From Acinetobacter equi (GTDB taxonomy: Bacteria; Pseudomonadota; Gammaproteobacteria; Pseudomonadales; Moraxellaceae): a stretch of DNA of 64,000 bases. The stretch lies in the NCBI RefSeq assembly GCF_001307195.1, contig NZ_CP012808.1, forward strand, positions 2,976,001-3,040,000, given 5' to 3'. How positions within the stretch are numbered: the first letter of the stretch is position 1; each line of letters begins with the position of its first letter. The position numbers were made by a program, and so were the translations under genes. Shown piece after piece: positions 43,399-51,995 of this stretch. A model generated the notes under the pieces. That model worked only from the letters and a program-made list of their open reading frames with translations. It had not been told where the DNA came from and did not search any database.

Positions 43399-44781
43399 AT
43401 GGCCAAAGCAAAAACAGTATATCGTTGTGAACAATGTGGTACAGATCATCCTAAGTGGGCTGGACAATGTACAGATTGCGGTGAATGGAATTCACTCGTT
43501 GAAGTCAACATTGCACCTGCCGTTACGCATCGTGCTCAACCTAAAATGGGTGGTGGTTATGCAGGGCAAGCTTCTGCTGTTACCACACTGAATCAAATTT
43601 CTATTTCAAATGAAACACGTTTAGCAACAGGAATTAGCGAATTCGATCGAGTATTAGGTGGCGGTTTAGTGACTGGATCTGTCGTCCTGATTGGTGGTGA
43701 TCCTGGTATTGGTAAATCAACTATCTTGCTACAAACTGCGACTCATATGGCTTCAGCCAATAGCTCTGCCCTATATGTAACAGGTGAAGAATCATTATCT
43801 CAAGTCGCTTTACGTGCACAACGCTTAGACTTACCTACTGACCATTTAAAAGTCATGGCTGAAACTTGTGTAGAGCGCATATGTGAAATTTTAGCGCAAA
43901 TTCGCCCTGCCGTAGCTATTTTAGATTCTATTCAAACGTTATATACCGAAACTTTACAATCTGCTCCAGGTGGTGTTTCACAAATTCGTGAATCAGCTGC
44001 ACTATTAACTCGCTATGCTAAAAATAGTGGTACTGCGCTATTCATTGTGGGACATGTCACTAAAGAAGGTTCTTTAGCAGGACCTCGTGTTTTAGAACAT
44101 ATGGTCGATTGTGTTCTTTATTTTGAAGGACAATCAGACTCTAGATACCGAATGATTCGTGCTGTTAAAAACCGATTTGGTGCAGTGAATGAATTAGGTG
44201 TATTTGGTATGACTGACAAAGGTCTAAAAGAAGTTGCCAATCCTTCAGCTATTTTTTTAAGTCGTTATGATGAAGCAATACCCGGCTCAATTGTAATGAT
44301 TAGCCGTGAAGGTACACGCCCCCTTTTAGTAGAAGTACAAGCATTAGTTGATGATGCACATGGTCAACCAAGACGTGTTGCTTTAGGTTTAGAACAAAAC
44401 CGTTTGAATATGCTTTTAGCAGTTATGCATCGTCATGGTGGTGTTCAAACATCAGGACAAGATGTTTATGTAAATGTGGTCGGTGGCCTAAAAATTACCG
44501 AAACAGGTTCAGATTTGGCTGTACTTCTAGCATGTGCATCAAGCTTGAGAGGCAAAGCACTACCACAGCAACTGGCTGTTTTTGGTGAGGTTGGGTTATC
44601 AGGAGAAATTCGCCCTGTACCGAATGGACAAGAACGTTTAAAAGAAGCCATTAAACATGGTTTCAAATACATTATTGTCCCTAGGGCCAATGCACCTCAA
44701 AAAAAGATCGCTGGTGTACAAATTATTGCCGTTGCAAGATTGCATGAAGCATTAACTGAAGCCATCAATTTATGTGAGTAA
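43399..44781 (+). CDS. radA: DNA repair protein RadA
   Basis: RadA (Sms) is a RecA-like helicase that speeds branch migration during recombination. The 460-residue protein has the N-terminal zinc finger CEQC-x10-CTDC (about 9-27). It has the Walker A motif GGDPGIGKST (near residue 98), the RadA-specific KNRFG motif, and the Lon-like C-terminal domain (SGLSGEIRPVPNGQERLKEA). All motifs are intact. Upstream lies an AT-rich spacer of 293 bp shared with the phosphonate operon on the other strand. Confidence 0.97.
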   Translation: MAKAKTVYRCEQCGTDHPKWAGQCTDCGEWNSLVEVNIAPAVTHRAQPKMGGGYAGQASAVTTLNQISISNETRLATGISEFDRVLGGGLVTGSVVLIGGDPGIGKSTILLQTATHMASANSSALYVTGEESLSQVALRAQRLDLPTDHLKVMAETCVERICEILAQIRPAVAILDSIQTLYTETLQSAPGGVSQIRESAALLTRYAKNSGTALFIVGHVTKEGSLAGPRVLEHMVDCVLYFEGQSDSRYRMIRAVKNRFGAVNELGVFGMTDKGLKEVANPSAIFLSRYDEAIPGSIVMISREGTRPLLVEVQALVDDAHGQPRRVALGLEQNRLNMLLAVMHRHGGVQTSGQDVYVNVVGGLKITETGSDLAVLLACASSLRGKALPQQLAVFGEVGLSGEIRPVPNGQERLKEAIKHGFKYIIVPRANAPQKKIAGVQIIAVARLHEALTEAINLCE

Positions 44782-44920
44782 TATTCACGTTTTTTGACAC
44801 CTTGTTTTCAGACAAATTTATATATTGAGTTGCAAGAATATACAAATTTTTATTGAAATTTTAATCAAAGCCTATATAAATATAGAAGTTAAACAAGATT
44901 TACTTCGACAGGAAAATTTA

Positions 44921-45913
44921 ATGGAAGTTCGACAGCGTGGTTTTATTGCCGGTATTTTAACAGCGGCATTATTGGTAGCTCCTTTGGCAGCAGAAGCAAA
45001 ACGTGCTGGTGGCGGTAAAAGTCACGGTATGAGTCGCTCTGCAGCGCCATCTCAATCATACCAACAACCTCGTCAAGCAGCTCCTGCTCAACAACCTACA
45101 GCTGCACCTGCTCAACAAAAATCAGGTCCTGGTGTAGGTGGTATGGTTGCTGCTGGTGTAGCCGGTGCTGCTATTGGTGCTGTAGCTGCAAATGCTTTAG
45201 CAGATGACAAACCTGCAAATGCAGCAAGTGAAGCTCAAGCGCCTGTACAAGCACAAGAGGAAGAAAAAGGTGGTATTCCAAGCTGGTTATGGATTCTATT
45301 AATCGCTGCTGTTGCTTTCTTTATCTTCCGCAAAGTCGGAGCAAAAAAAAAACTAGCTTCTAACAATCCTTATGCGCCAAATAGCGGTGCGCAACAAGCA
45401 CCGTTTGGTCAAACACCACCTACTGGTCGTCCTTCTAATGACGGCACCAATATTTTTGGTCAAAATGTAGGTGGCTCAAATGCAACTGCTCCTGTAAACA
45501 ATGCTCCTTTTGGCACTGCTTATACGAACAGCGGCAGCCAATTACCAGATGGTACTGAACCTGCTGCATTCCTACGTGTTGCTCGTCAGCGTTTTAACCA
45601 TATTCAATCAATGAATACAGCAAGTAACATTGCAGAAATTCAGCGTTATTTAACACCTGATCTTTACCAGTCAATGTATAACGACATTATGGAAAACCAA
45701 GATCAAGATGTTGCTGAATTTTCTAACTTAAATGCAATGGTTGCAGATTCTGCTAATGAAAATGGTCAATACATTGTAAGCGTACGCTTTACAGGTACAG
45801 TGAGTGAAGACTTAAACAGCTTACCTCAACCATTTACTGAAGTTTGGCATTTTGTAAAACCTGCTGGTTCAAGCCAAGACTGGTTAGTTGCTGGAATTCA
45901 ACAAGAAGGCTAA
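44921..45913 (+). CDS. Tim44-domain membrane protein
   Basis: From the ATG at 44921, which has an AGGAA ribosome site, the protein has 330 residues. Signal sequence MEVRQRGFIAGILTAALLVAPLAAEA is followed by a Gln/Ala/Pro-rich linker. One membrane segment (GGIPSWLWILLIAAVAFFIFRKVG) comes next, then a low-complexity linker, and a C-terminal Tim44-like domain (about 210-330, EPAAFLRVARQRFNHIQSMNTASNIAEIQRYLTPDLY). This layout is widespread in proteobacteria, role unknown; the name refers to a mitochondrial import protein with a similar fold. An open frame further upstream (from 44825) does not fit the signal sequence. Confidence 0.85.
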   Translation: MEVRQRGFIAGILTAALLVAPLAAEAKRAGGGKSHGMSRSAAPSQSYQQPRQAAPAQQPTAAPAQQKSGPGVGGMVAAGVAGAAIGAVAANALADDKPANAASEAQAPVQAQEEEKGGIPSWLWILLIAAVAFFIFRKVGAKKKLASNNPYAPNSGAQQAPFGQTPPTGRPSNDGTNIFGQNVGGSNATAPVNNAPFGTAYTNSGSQLPDGTEPAAFLRVARQRFNHIQSMNTASNIAEIQRYLTPDLYQSMYNDIMENQDQDVAEFSNLNAMVADSANENGQYIVSVRFTGTVSEDLNSLPQPFTEVWHFVKPAGSSQDWLVAGIQQEG

Positions 45914-45928
45914 TTTAACTTAGTCTTC

Positions 45929-45967
45929 AAAAAGCCCAATAACTTAAAGTTGTTGGGCTTTTTTATA
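45929..45967 (+). terminator. Terminator of the Tim44-domain gene
   Basis: AAAGCCCAATAACTT pairs with AAGTTGTTGGGCTTT (one G-U pair), followed by TTTTATA. Confidence 0.88.
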
Positions 45968-45995
45968 TAAAATATAATCATGAGAATTTAAAAAA

Positions 45996-46685
45996 TTATT
46001 GCAAAATAAAATCTACTATTTTTCGTACATGTATTTCAGTTGTATCTAAAACTGCAATATTAAAATCTGCTTGATCCACAATTAAACCTAATTCCGTACA
46101 ACCTAAAATGACACCTTCTGCACCAGAAACAATCTGCTTTTGAATAATTGTTTTATATATTTCTTTAGATTGAGAATTAATAATGCCTTGACAAAGCTCA
46201 TCGTAAATAATTCTATTTATAATTAATTGATCATCTAAATGAGGTACAACAACATCAATTCAAAAATTAATAAGTTAAGTAATATAAAAAGCTTGTCCCA
46301 TGGTAAATTTTGTACCAAGCAATACCACTTTTTTTAATTTTAACTGCTGAATTTCAGCTGCTACAGCATCAATAATATGTAAAAAAGGAATATTGATAGC
46401 ACTTAAAATTTGAGGTGCAACCTTATGCATTGTATTGGTACATAAAGCAACTGCATCACAGCCTGCATCTTCTAATTTTTTAGCAATTACAGCAAGTTCA
46501 TTTCCTGCACGCTCCCATTCTTCATTTCTTTGTAATTGCTCTATTTCTTTAAAGTTCACGCTATAAAATATTATTTTTGCAGAATTTAATCCACCTAAAG
46601 CTTCATGTACAAGCTGATTAATACGTTGATAATACAATGCTGATGATTCCCAGCTCATACCACCAATTAATCCAATTGTTTTCAT
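45996..46685 (-). pseudogene. Aspartate/glutamate racemase, two in-frame stop codons
   Basis: The intact frame would code for about 229 residues, the usual length of YgeA-type racemases, from MKTIGLIGGMSWESSALYY to VRKIVDFILQ. The first catalytic Cys is in ALCTNTMHK and the second in VILGCTELGL. The frame is cut by TAA at 46275-46277 and TGA at 46260-46262, only 15 bases apart, with the family sequence (IDVVVPHLDDQL) going on in the same frame after them. No frameshift is needed. The first 136 residues have lost the second active-site half, so the product should be inactive. An AGAGAG ribosome site stands before the start. The rest of the frame is undamaged, so the loss seems recent. Confidence 0.85.
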
Positions 46686-46728
46686 TTTTATCTCTCTTTT
46701 ATACACATAATTTCCTTTATTTTTCATA

Positions 46729-46757
46729 AAATAAAACCCCAAATTTGGGGTTTTATG
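46729..46757 (-). terminator. Terminator of the DegS-like protease gene
   Basis: ATAAAACCCCAAATTTGGGGTTTTAT is a perfect palindrome with a T-rich end on the minus strand. Confidence 0.88.
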
Positions 46758-46781
46758 AAAATTCAATAATGATCTAAAACA

Positions 46782-47963
46782 TTATCTTGGTAACGGAATA
46801 TATTGCTTATTTGCATCTACATTCTGCTTTTTTAATTCACCAATCACGACATTGAGTACTAATTTTTCATTACCACGTTTGACCGTAATATCAATATTAC
46901 TATTTGGGGCTTGTTGAGCAACATAATTTCTTAAGTGAGATGAAGAGGTAATTTTTTCATTTCCCACTTTTAAAATAATATCACCTTTTTTAATTCCTGC
47001 TTGATCTGCTGGTGCTTCAGGCTCTACATAAGCAACCTCTACACCTTCTTTTGAAGATAAGAAATTATCTTGTTTTATAGATTGTAATCCAATACCTAAC
47101 CATCCACGAACAACACGACCATCTCTTAAAATAGAATTCAACACTTGTTGACAAACTTTTGCAGAAATTGCAAAACCAATGCCCATTGAACCACCAGATT
47201 GAGAGAAAATCGCAGTATTTACACCAATTAAATTTCCTGCAACGTCAATTAAGGCTCCACCTGAGTTACCAGGGTTGATAGCAGCATCAGTCTGAATAAA
47301 ATCTTCATATGTACTAATACTTAAATCAGATCGGCCTGTTGCAGAAATAATTCCTTGTGTCACAGTTTGCCCAACGCCAAATGGATTACCAATCGCTAAA
47401 ACAACGTCACCAACTTCATTACCACTTAATTTAAATGGCAATACAGGTAATTTATCTAAATCAATTTTAATCACAGCTAAATCAGTATCTGGGTCTGTCC
47501 CAATCACTTTAGCTTCTGCTTTACGACCATCATTTAATGCAACAATGATTTTATCTGCCTGAGCAATCACATGATTATTAGTTAAAATATACCCATCTGG
47601 ACGTACAATTACACCTGAACCTAAACTATTTTGATCTGGTCCTTGTCCGAATTGATCAGGTAATTGATCACCAAAAAACTCTCTAAATGCTGGATCATTA
47701 AACAGTGGATGTTTAACTTTTTGAATACTTTGGGTGGTATAAATATTTACAACAGCAGGAGCTGCAACTTTAACTGCTGCATGATAGGACACGACTCCAC
47801 CAGTACGCGTAGTATCAATTAACGGCTCTACCTTTTCAGCAGGTAATTTAACTCCATCTGCTGAAATTGGTGCTTTTGGCTTGGTTATTTGTTGCCAGCC
47901 AATAAAACCAATAATCACAATAATTAAGAGAATCCAAGGCAACCATGTAAAGGTCCTACGCAC
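46782..47963 (-). CDS. DegS/AlgW-type periplasmic serine protease
   Basis: The 393-residue protein has one N-terminal membrane anchor (about 7-25), a trypsin-like domain and a single PDZ domain (about 285-375). The catalytic His is in TNNHVIAQ, Asp in DTDLAVIK and Ser in NPGNSGGAL. One PDZ domain and a membrane anchor fit DegS/AlgW, which senses misfolded outer-membrane proteins and starts the cleavage of the anti-sigma factor RseA. DegP/DegQ would have two PDZ domains and a cleaved signal. The genes of its possible target are not in the window. It precedes the racemase pseudogene, with a terminator between. Confidence 0.9.
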   Translation of the reverse strand: MRRTFTWLPWILLIIVIIGFIGWQQITKPKAPISADGVKLPAEKVEPLIDTTRTGGVVSYHAAVKVAAPAVVNIYTTQSIQKVKHPLFNDPAFREFFGDQLPDQFGQGPDQNSLGSGVIVRPDGYILTNNHVIAQADKIIVALNDGRKAEAKVIGTDPDTDLAVIKIDLDKLPVLPFKLSGNEVGDVVLAIGNPFGVGQTVTQGIISATGRSDLSISTYEDFIQTDAAINPGNSGGALIDVAGNLIGVNTAIFSQSGGSMGIGFAISAKVCQQVLNSILRDGRVVRGWLGIGLQSIKQDNFLSSKEGVEVAYVEPEAPADQAGIKKGDIILKVGNEKITSSSHLRNYVAQQAPNSNIDITVKRGNEKLVLNVVIGELKKQNVDANKQYIPLPR

Positions 47964-48132
47964 GATTTATACCTCTAATAAAAAGATTTTACTTCGTTGA
48001 TGAGTAAATGATTTATAAGTTATTTTAAATGGAAATAAACAATGAATCACAAAAAAAACCAAGAAATTTGTCTCGCTTTGGTTACAATTAAGATATGTTT
48101 TATATAATTTAATTCAACTTTTCAGGAAATCT

Positions 48133-48891
48133 ATGGCCAATCTCAATGAAATTATCTTATGGTGTAATCAAACCCTAAAATCTCATGAGTTTAAGGATTA
48201 TGCACCAAATGGTTTACAAATTGAAGGTAAACTTGAAGTGAATAAAATTCTTTGCGCTGTAACAGCCTCACAAGATGCCATAGATGCAGCTATTTCCCAA
48301 AATGCAGACTTACTTTTAGTTCATCATGGCTATTTTTGGAAAGGTGAACCCTACCCAATTATAGGGATGCGTGGCAAACGCATAAAAGCATTAATACAAA
48401 ATGATATTTCTTTAGTTGGTTATCATCTGCCATTAGACTCTCATCCACGCCTAGGAAATAATGCAGCGATTGCTGATCTATTAGAATTGGAAAATATTGA
48501 AGCGCTTGATCCAGCTGAAAAACATCCCATTGGAAATATTGGCTTTTTAAAGCAGCCTATGTCACCTGAAGAATTTAAAGATTTTTTAACATCACGCTTA
48601 GGCTTTAATACAATTCATTTAGCTGCAAATAAAAAAGAAATTCATAAAATTGGTTATTGCACAGGTGCTGCACAAGATTTTATTGCAAAAGCTGCTGAAC
48701 AAAACTGCGATGCATTTATTTCTGGTGAAGTCAGTGAACGTACTTTTTACGAAGCAAAAGAATTAAATGTCCACTATTATGCGTGCGGACATCATGCAAC
48801 TGAAAAATATGGTGTGCAACGCTTAGCAAAAGCCATTTCTGAACAATTTGATATTGAAACATGCTATTTTGAATTAAATAATCCTATTTAA
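48133..48891 (+). CDS. Nif3-like dinuclear metal center protein (YbgI family)
   Basis: The 252-residue protein is a NIF3/YbgI member, a toroid-like hexamer with two metal ions per subunit. The metal ligands lie in DLLLVHHGYFWKG (His pair), VGYHLPLDSHPRLGNNA (Asp/His) and YACGHHATEKYG (His and Glu). The family's role is not settled: GTP cyclohydrolase I-like and quality-control functions have been suggested. It diverges from the DegS-like protease gene, with 169 bp between. A ribosome site AGGAAA stands before the start. Confidence 0.92.
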   Translation: MANLNEIILWCNQTLKSHEFKDYAPNGLQIEGKLEVNKILCAVTASQDAIDAAISQNADLLLVHHGYFWKGEPYPIIGMRGKRIKALIQNDISLVGYHLPLDSHPRLGNNAAIADLLELENIEALDPAEKHPIGNIGFLKQPMSPEEFKDFLTSRLGFNTIHLAANKKEIHKIGYCTGAAQDFIAKAAEQNCDAFISGEVSERTFYEAKELNVHYYACGHHATEKYGVQRLAKAISEQFDIETCYFELNNPI

Positions 48892-49049
48892 TGTATTATT
48901 TTCAAGTACTTTAAAACAGGCCTTATCTCAATAAATTCAAGCTTTATTCTGTATTGTTATTTGCAACTAATGCCCAATTTAGCTCAAGAATCTATTACAA
49001 TAAGGTCACTTAAATGTCATAACCCAGCAAAATGCAAGGAATTGAAATC

Positions 49050-49676
49050 ATGACAGCGATTACTTTACCCGCTTTACCTTACGGCTACGAAGATTTAGCT
49101 CCACATATCAGCAAAGAAACTTTAGAGTTCCATCATGACAAGCACCACAACACTTACGTGGTTAACTTGAACAACTTGATTAAAGGCACAGATCTTGAAG
49201 ATAAAACTTTAGAAGAAATCATTAAAGCTTCAGCTGGTGATGCATCTAAAGCAGGTATTTTCAACAATGCTGCTCAAGTTTGGAACCACACTTTCTATTG
49301 GAACTGTATGGCTAAAAATGGTGGCGGTAAAGCAACTGGTGCTTTAGCTGCTAAAATTGATGAAGCATTTGGTTCTTATGAAAAATTTGCTGAAGAGTTT
49401 GCTGCTGCTGCAACAACTCAATTCGGTTCAGGTTGGGCTTGGTTAGTTGCTGACAAAGTAAATGGTAACCTTTCTATTCTTAAAACTTCAAATGCTGATA
49501 CTCCACTTGCTCATGGCAAAGTTGCTGTATTAACAATTGACGTATGGGAACACGCTTACTACATCGACTTCCGTAATGCTCGTCCTAAATACATCACAAC
49601 TTTCTTAGAAAGCCTTGTGAACTGGGATTATGCAAACGCTAAATATGCAGGTCTTGCTGCTGGCGTTGAAAAATAA
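49050..49676 (+). CDS. sodB: Superoxide dismutase, iron type
   Basis: SodB removes superoxide in the cytosol. From the ATG at 49050, which has an AAGGAA site eight bases upstream, the protein has 208 residues. The metal ligands are in [10 protein letters not shown] (His), NHTFYWNCM (His) and [13 protein letters not shown] (Asp and His). [10 protein letters not shown] is the usual middle part. [20 protein letters not shown] points to the iron enzyme rather than the manganese enzyme. An open frame from 49032 adds six residues and is less likely. A terminator follows. Confidence 0.95.
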   Translation: MTAITLPALPYGYEDLAPHISKETLEFHHDKHHNTYVVNLNNLIKGTDLEDKTLEEIIKASAGDASKAGIFNNAAQVWNHTFYWNCMAKNGGGKATGALAAKIDEAFGSYEKFAEEFAAAATTQFGSGWAWLVADKVNGNLSILKTSNADTPLAHGKVAVLTIDVWEHAYYIDFRNARPKYITTFLESLVNWDYANAKYAGLAAGVEK

Positions 49677-49703
49677 GATCTAACGATTTTATTTTATCTC
49701 AAA

Positions 49704-49733
49704 AGAACCATCCTTATCGGATGGTTTTTTTAT
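49704..49733 (+). terminator. Terminator of sodB
   Basis: AACCATCC pairs with GGATGGTT around TTATC and is followed by a T run. Confidence 0.9.
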
Positions 49734-49964
49734 ATTTGAATCGTCATGAATAGTAAAATTTGATCTATTTCAAGTGTTCTACTCATCACTTCATCCTAGC
49801 TTTAAAGCATAAAAACTATCTAATTATTATTTTTCAATCATTTAATAAATTTTCATTTTTTATATTTCTCTTTTATAAATTAGTCAAAATCAATCAATAT
49901 ATAAACATTTTTTTAGAAATTGGCTAATAAAAAAACATTTGGTTATCTTTTCTTGTATTTTTGC

Positions 49965-49993
49965 TTGACCAGTTCTGATTTCATCCCTAAAAT
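49965..49993 (+). promoter_or_regulatory. Promoter of the tRNA-Asn pair
   Basis: TTGACC, a 17-bp spacer and TAAAAT form a good sigma-70 promoter. The first tRNA starts 12 bases after the -10. Confidence 0.75.
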
Positions 49994-50004
49994 GCGCTTC
50001 AGAT

Positions 50005-50080
50005 TCTCCAATAGCTCAGTCGGTAGAGCGACGGACTGTTAATCCGCAGGTCCCTGGTTCGAGCCCAGGTTGGAGAGCCA
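50005..50080 (+). tRNA. tRNA-Asn (anticodon GTT), copy 1
   Basis: This is a 76-nt tRNA. Acceptor TCTCCAA pairs with TTGGAGA, then GCCA follows. D arm GCTC/GAGC, anticodon arm ACGGA-CTGTTAA-TCCGC with anticodon GTT, and T arm CCTGG-TTCGAGC-CCAGG are all complete. It is transcribed together with the second copy, one base further on, from the promoter at 49965-49993. Confidence 0.97.
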
Positions 50081-50081
50081 T

Positions 50082-50157
50082 TCTTCCATAGCTCAGTCGG
50101 TAGAGCGACGGACTGTTAATCCGCAGGTCCCTGGTTCGAGCCCAGGTGGAAGAGCCA
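50082..50157 (+). tRNA. tRNA-Asn (anticodon GTT), copy 2
   Basis: This is a 76-nt tRNA. It is identical to copy 1 apart from the acceptor stem, which here is TCTTCCA with TGGAAGA. The changes on the two strands of the stem agree with each other, so pairing is kept. CCA is encoded. It ends before a strong terminator. Confidence 0.97.
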
Positions 50158-50164
50158 AATTCTT

Positions 50165-50197
50165 AAAAAACCCACTCATTGCGAAGTGGGTTTTTTA
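50165..50197 (+). terminator. Terminator of the tRNA-Asn pair
   Basis: CCCACT pairs with AGTGGG around a short loop, with A and T runs on the sides. Confidence 0.9.
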
Positions 50198-50536
50198 TTG
50201 TCTTAATTTTATTTAGTACAAAAATATATTTCTTAGATTCTATCCCCTTATTCTAAGACCACATACACTCTTCCTTTAGTTTATGGTTCTAGATCTTATT
50301 TCAATTTCTAAGAAAACTTAGATCTATCATTTTTAGCAATATGACTAAATTTTGTTACAATTTAATCTTAATCGAATTTTATGCATCATTTAATAGAATA
50401 AAACGCTGATATTTACTTTACTTTACATAGGCAACTGCGTAAAAATTTAACTTAGCTAATACGTCCCTCGTATCTCTAGAGTCTTATCTAATTTTATTTT
50501 GCCGATCAGCCTTAGATCAGCTTTTTGGAGTGTTCA
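50198..50536. other. Leader region of rubA
   Basis: These 339 bp are AT-rich and contain no ORF. A promoter for rubA should lie here, but I see no clear -35/-10 pair. A ribosome site GGAG stands before the rubA start. Confidence 0.35.
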
Positions 50537-50701
50537 ATGAAAAAATATCAATGCATCGTTTGTGGATGGATTTATGATGAGGCGGAAGGTTGGCCACAAG
50601 ATGGCATCGTTGCTGGAACAAAATGGGAAGATATTCCAGATGACTGGACTTGCCCTGACTGTGGCGTAACGAAAGATGATTTTGAAATGGTAGAAATCTA
50701 A
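50537..50701 (+). CDS. rubA: Rubredoxin RubA
   Basis: This is a 54-residue electron carrier with one Fe(Cys)4 site. The two ligand pairs are CIVCG (Cys6, Cys9) and CPDCG (Cys39, Cys42). [14 protein letters not shown] and [11 protein letters not shown] are the usual rubredoxin body. It passes electrons from RubB to the alkane hydroxylase AlkM, which is not in the window. The start has the sequence GGAGTGTTCA before it. The order rubA-rubB-estB-oxyR is that known from Acinetobacter. A hairpin follows the stop, before rubB. Confidence 0.96.
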   Translation: MKKYQCIVCGWIYDEAEGWPQDGIVAGTKWEDIPDDWTCPDCGVTKDDFEMVEI

Positions 50702-50708
50702 TTTTTAT

Positions 50709-50736
50709 AAAAGACCATCCTATATGGTCTTTTTTA
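50709..50736 (+). terminator. Terminator between rubA and rubB
   Basis: AAAGACCAT pairs with ATGGTCTTT around CCTAT and is followed by TTTT. It lies inside the rubA-rubB pair and may lower rubB expression relative to rubA. Confidence 0.8.
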
Positions 50737-50767
50737 TGTTTTAAAAAATTTATACGGAGAAATACAC

Positions 50768-51946
50768 ATGCATCCTATCGTCATCATTGGTTCTGGCATG
50801 GCGGGTTATACAGTCGCTCGAGAATTTCGTAAATTAAATGCGGAACAAGAACTTGTCATGATTTGTGCAGATGATGCGATAAATTATGCAAAACCAACTT
50901 TATCTAATGCATTAACAGGAAAAAAAGCACCTGAACAAATTGCCTTAGGCGATGCGACTAAAATGAGCTCACAGCTCAATATGCAGATTAAAAGTAATAC
51001 TTGGGTAAAAGCCATTGATTCAGTAAACCAAACGCTTACATTAGAAAATGCTGACGGACAATCAACTCAAGTATATTCAAAACTTGTATTGGCATTAGGT
51101 GCAACACCTATTCGTTTAGCTCTTGATGGTGATGCGAATAATGATATTCATGTTGTAAATAACTTATCTGATTATCAAGCTTTCCGTCTACAATTAGATG
51201 CCAAACAAGAAAAACGAGTTGTTATTTTAGGTGCAGGACTCATTGGTTGTGAGTTTGCAAATGACTTAAAAAATACAGATCATCAAGTTTCTGTTATAGA
51301 TTTAGCTGAACAACCTCTCGGACGCTTGCTACCAGCTCATGTAGCACATCAATTTAAACAAAACCTATCCAATACAGGTATTATGTTTGAACTTGGTACA
51401 ACTGTAGAAAAAATTACAAAAACTTCAAACAATGACTATGTTATTTCTTTAGCTAATGGTCAGTCTCTTCATGCAGATGTTGTATTATCGGCAATTGGTT
51501 TACAAGCAAATATCACTTTAGCTAAAACAGCTAACATTAATACTGGTCGTGGTATTATCACCAATAGCCTATTAGAAACAAATCAACCTCATATTTATGC
51601 AGTTGGTGATTGTGCAGAAGTGAATGGTATGCTCCTTCCATATGTCATGCCAATCATGCAACAAGCTCGTGCTTTAGCAAAAACGTTGAATGGCGAGATA
51701 ACTCACGTTCATTATCCAGCAATGCCTGTGGCTGTTAAAACACCATCGTCCCCTCTTACTGTATTACCCGTTCCTACTGAAATAGAAGTCAATTGGGAAA
51801 CAGAAGAATTAGAAGATGGCATGATTGCAAAAGCGATTGATGCAAACCATACTTTACGTGGCTTTGTCCTACTTGGTTCTACTGCCAACAAACAAAGACT
51901 TACATTAACAAAACAAGTTCCAGACTTGATTCCTATTAAGAATTAA
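50768..51946 (+). CDS. rubB: Rubredoxin reductase RubB
   Basis: RubB is a FAD/NADH-dependent reductase that feeds electrons to rubredoxin RubA. The 392-residue protein has the FAD motif PIVIIGSGMAGYTVAREFR at the start. The second nucleotide-binding fold is VVILGAGLIGCEFANDL (about 155-172), and the FAD segment is IYAVGDCAEVNGMLLPY (about 278). The short C-terminal domain is as in the family. It lies 67 bp after rubA, with a terminator-like hairpin between. An AGGAG-type site (CGGAGA) is seven bases before the start. Confidence 0.95.
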   Translation: MHPIVIIGSGMAGYTVAREFRKLNAEQELVMICADDAINYAKPTLSNALTGKKAPEQIALGDATKMSSQLNMQIKSNTWVKAIDSVNQTLTLENADGQSTQVYSKLVLALGATPIRLALDGDANNDIHVVNNLSDYQAFRLQLDAKQEKRVVILGAGLIGCEFANDLKNTDHQVSVIDLAEQPLGRLLPAHVAHQFKQNLSNTGIMFELGTTVEKITKTSNNDYVISLANGQSLHADVVLSAIGLQANITLAKTANINTGRGIITNSLLETNQPHIYAVGDCAEVNGMLLPYVMPIMQQARALAKTLNGEITHVHYPAMPVAVKTPSSPLTVLPVPTEIEVNWETEELEDGMIAKAIDANHTLRGFVLLGSTANKQRLTLTKQVPDLIPIKN

Positions 51947-51957
51947 GGTTTTAATAG

Positions 51958-51984
51958 AAAGGACGCTAATACCGTCCTTTTTTA
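51958..51984 (+). terminator. Terminator after rubB
   Basis: AAAGGACG pairs with CGTCCTTT around CTAATAC and is followed by TTTT. The estB start is only 12 bases further on. Confidence 0.82.
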
Positions 51985-51995
51985 GAGACATTAAA

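Noticed and set aside
43249..43467. Minus-strand ORF overlapping the radA start
   Set aside because: It overlaps the zinc-finger coding part of radA, has no ribosome site and is made of AT-rich spacer sequence.
50005..50157. tRNA-Asn pair as integration hotspot
   Set aside because: The sodB and rubA sides hold only core genes and the pair ends in its own terminator; no integrase is present.
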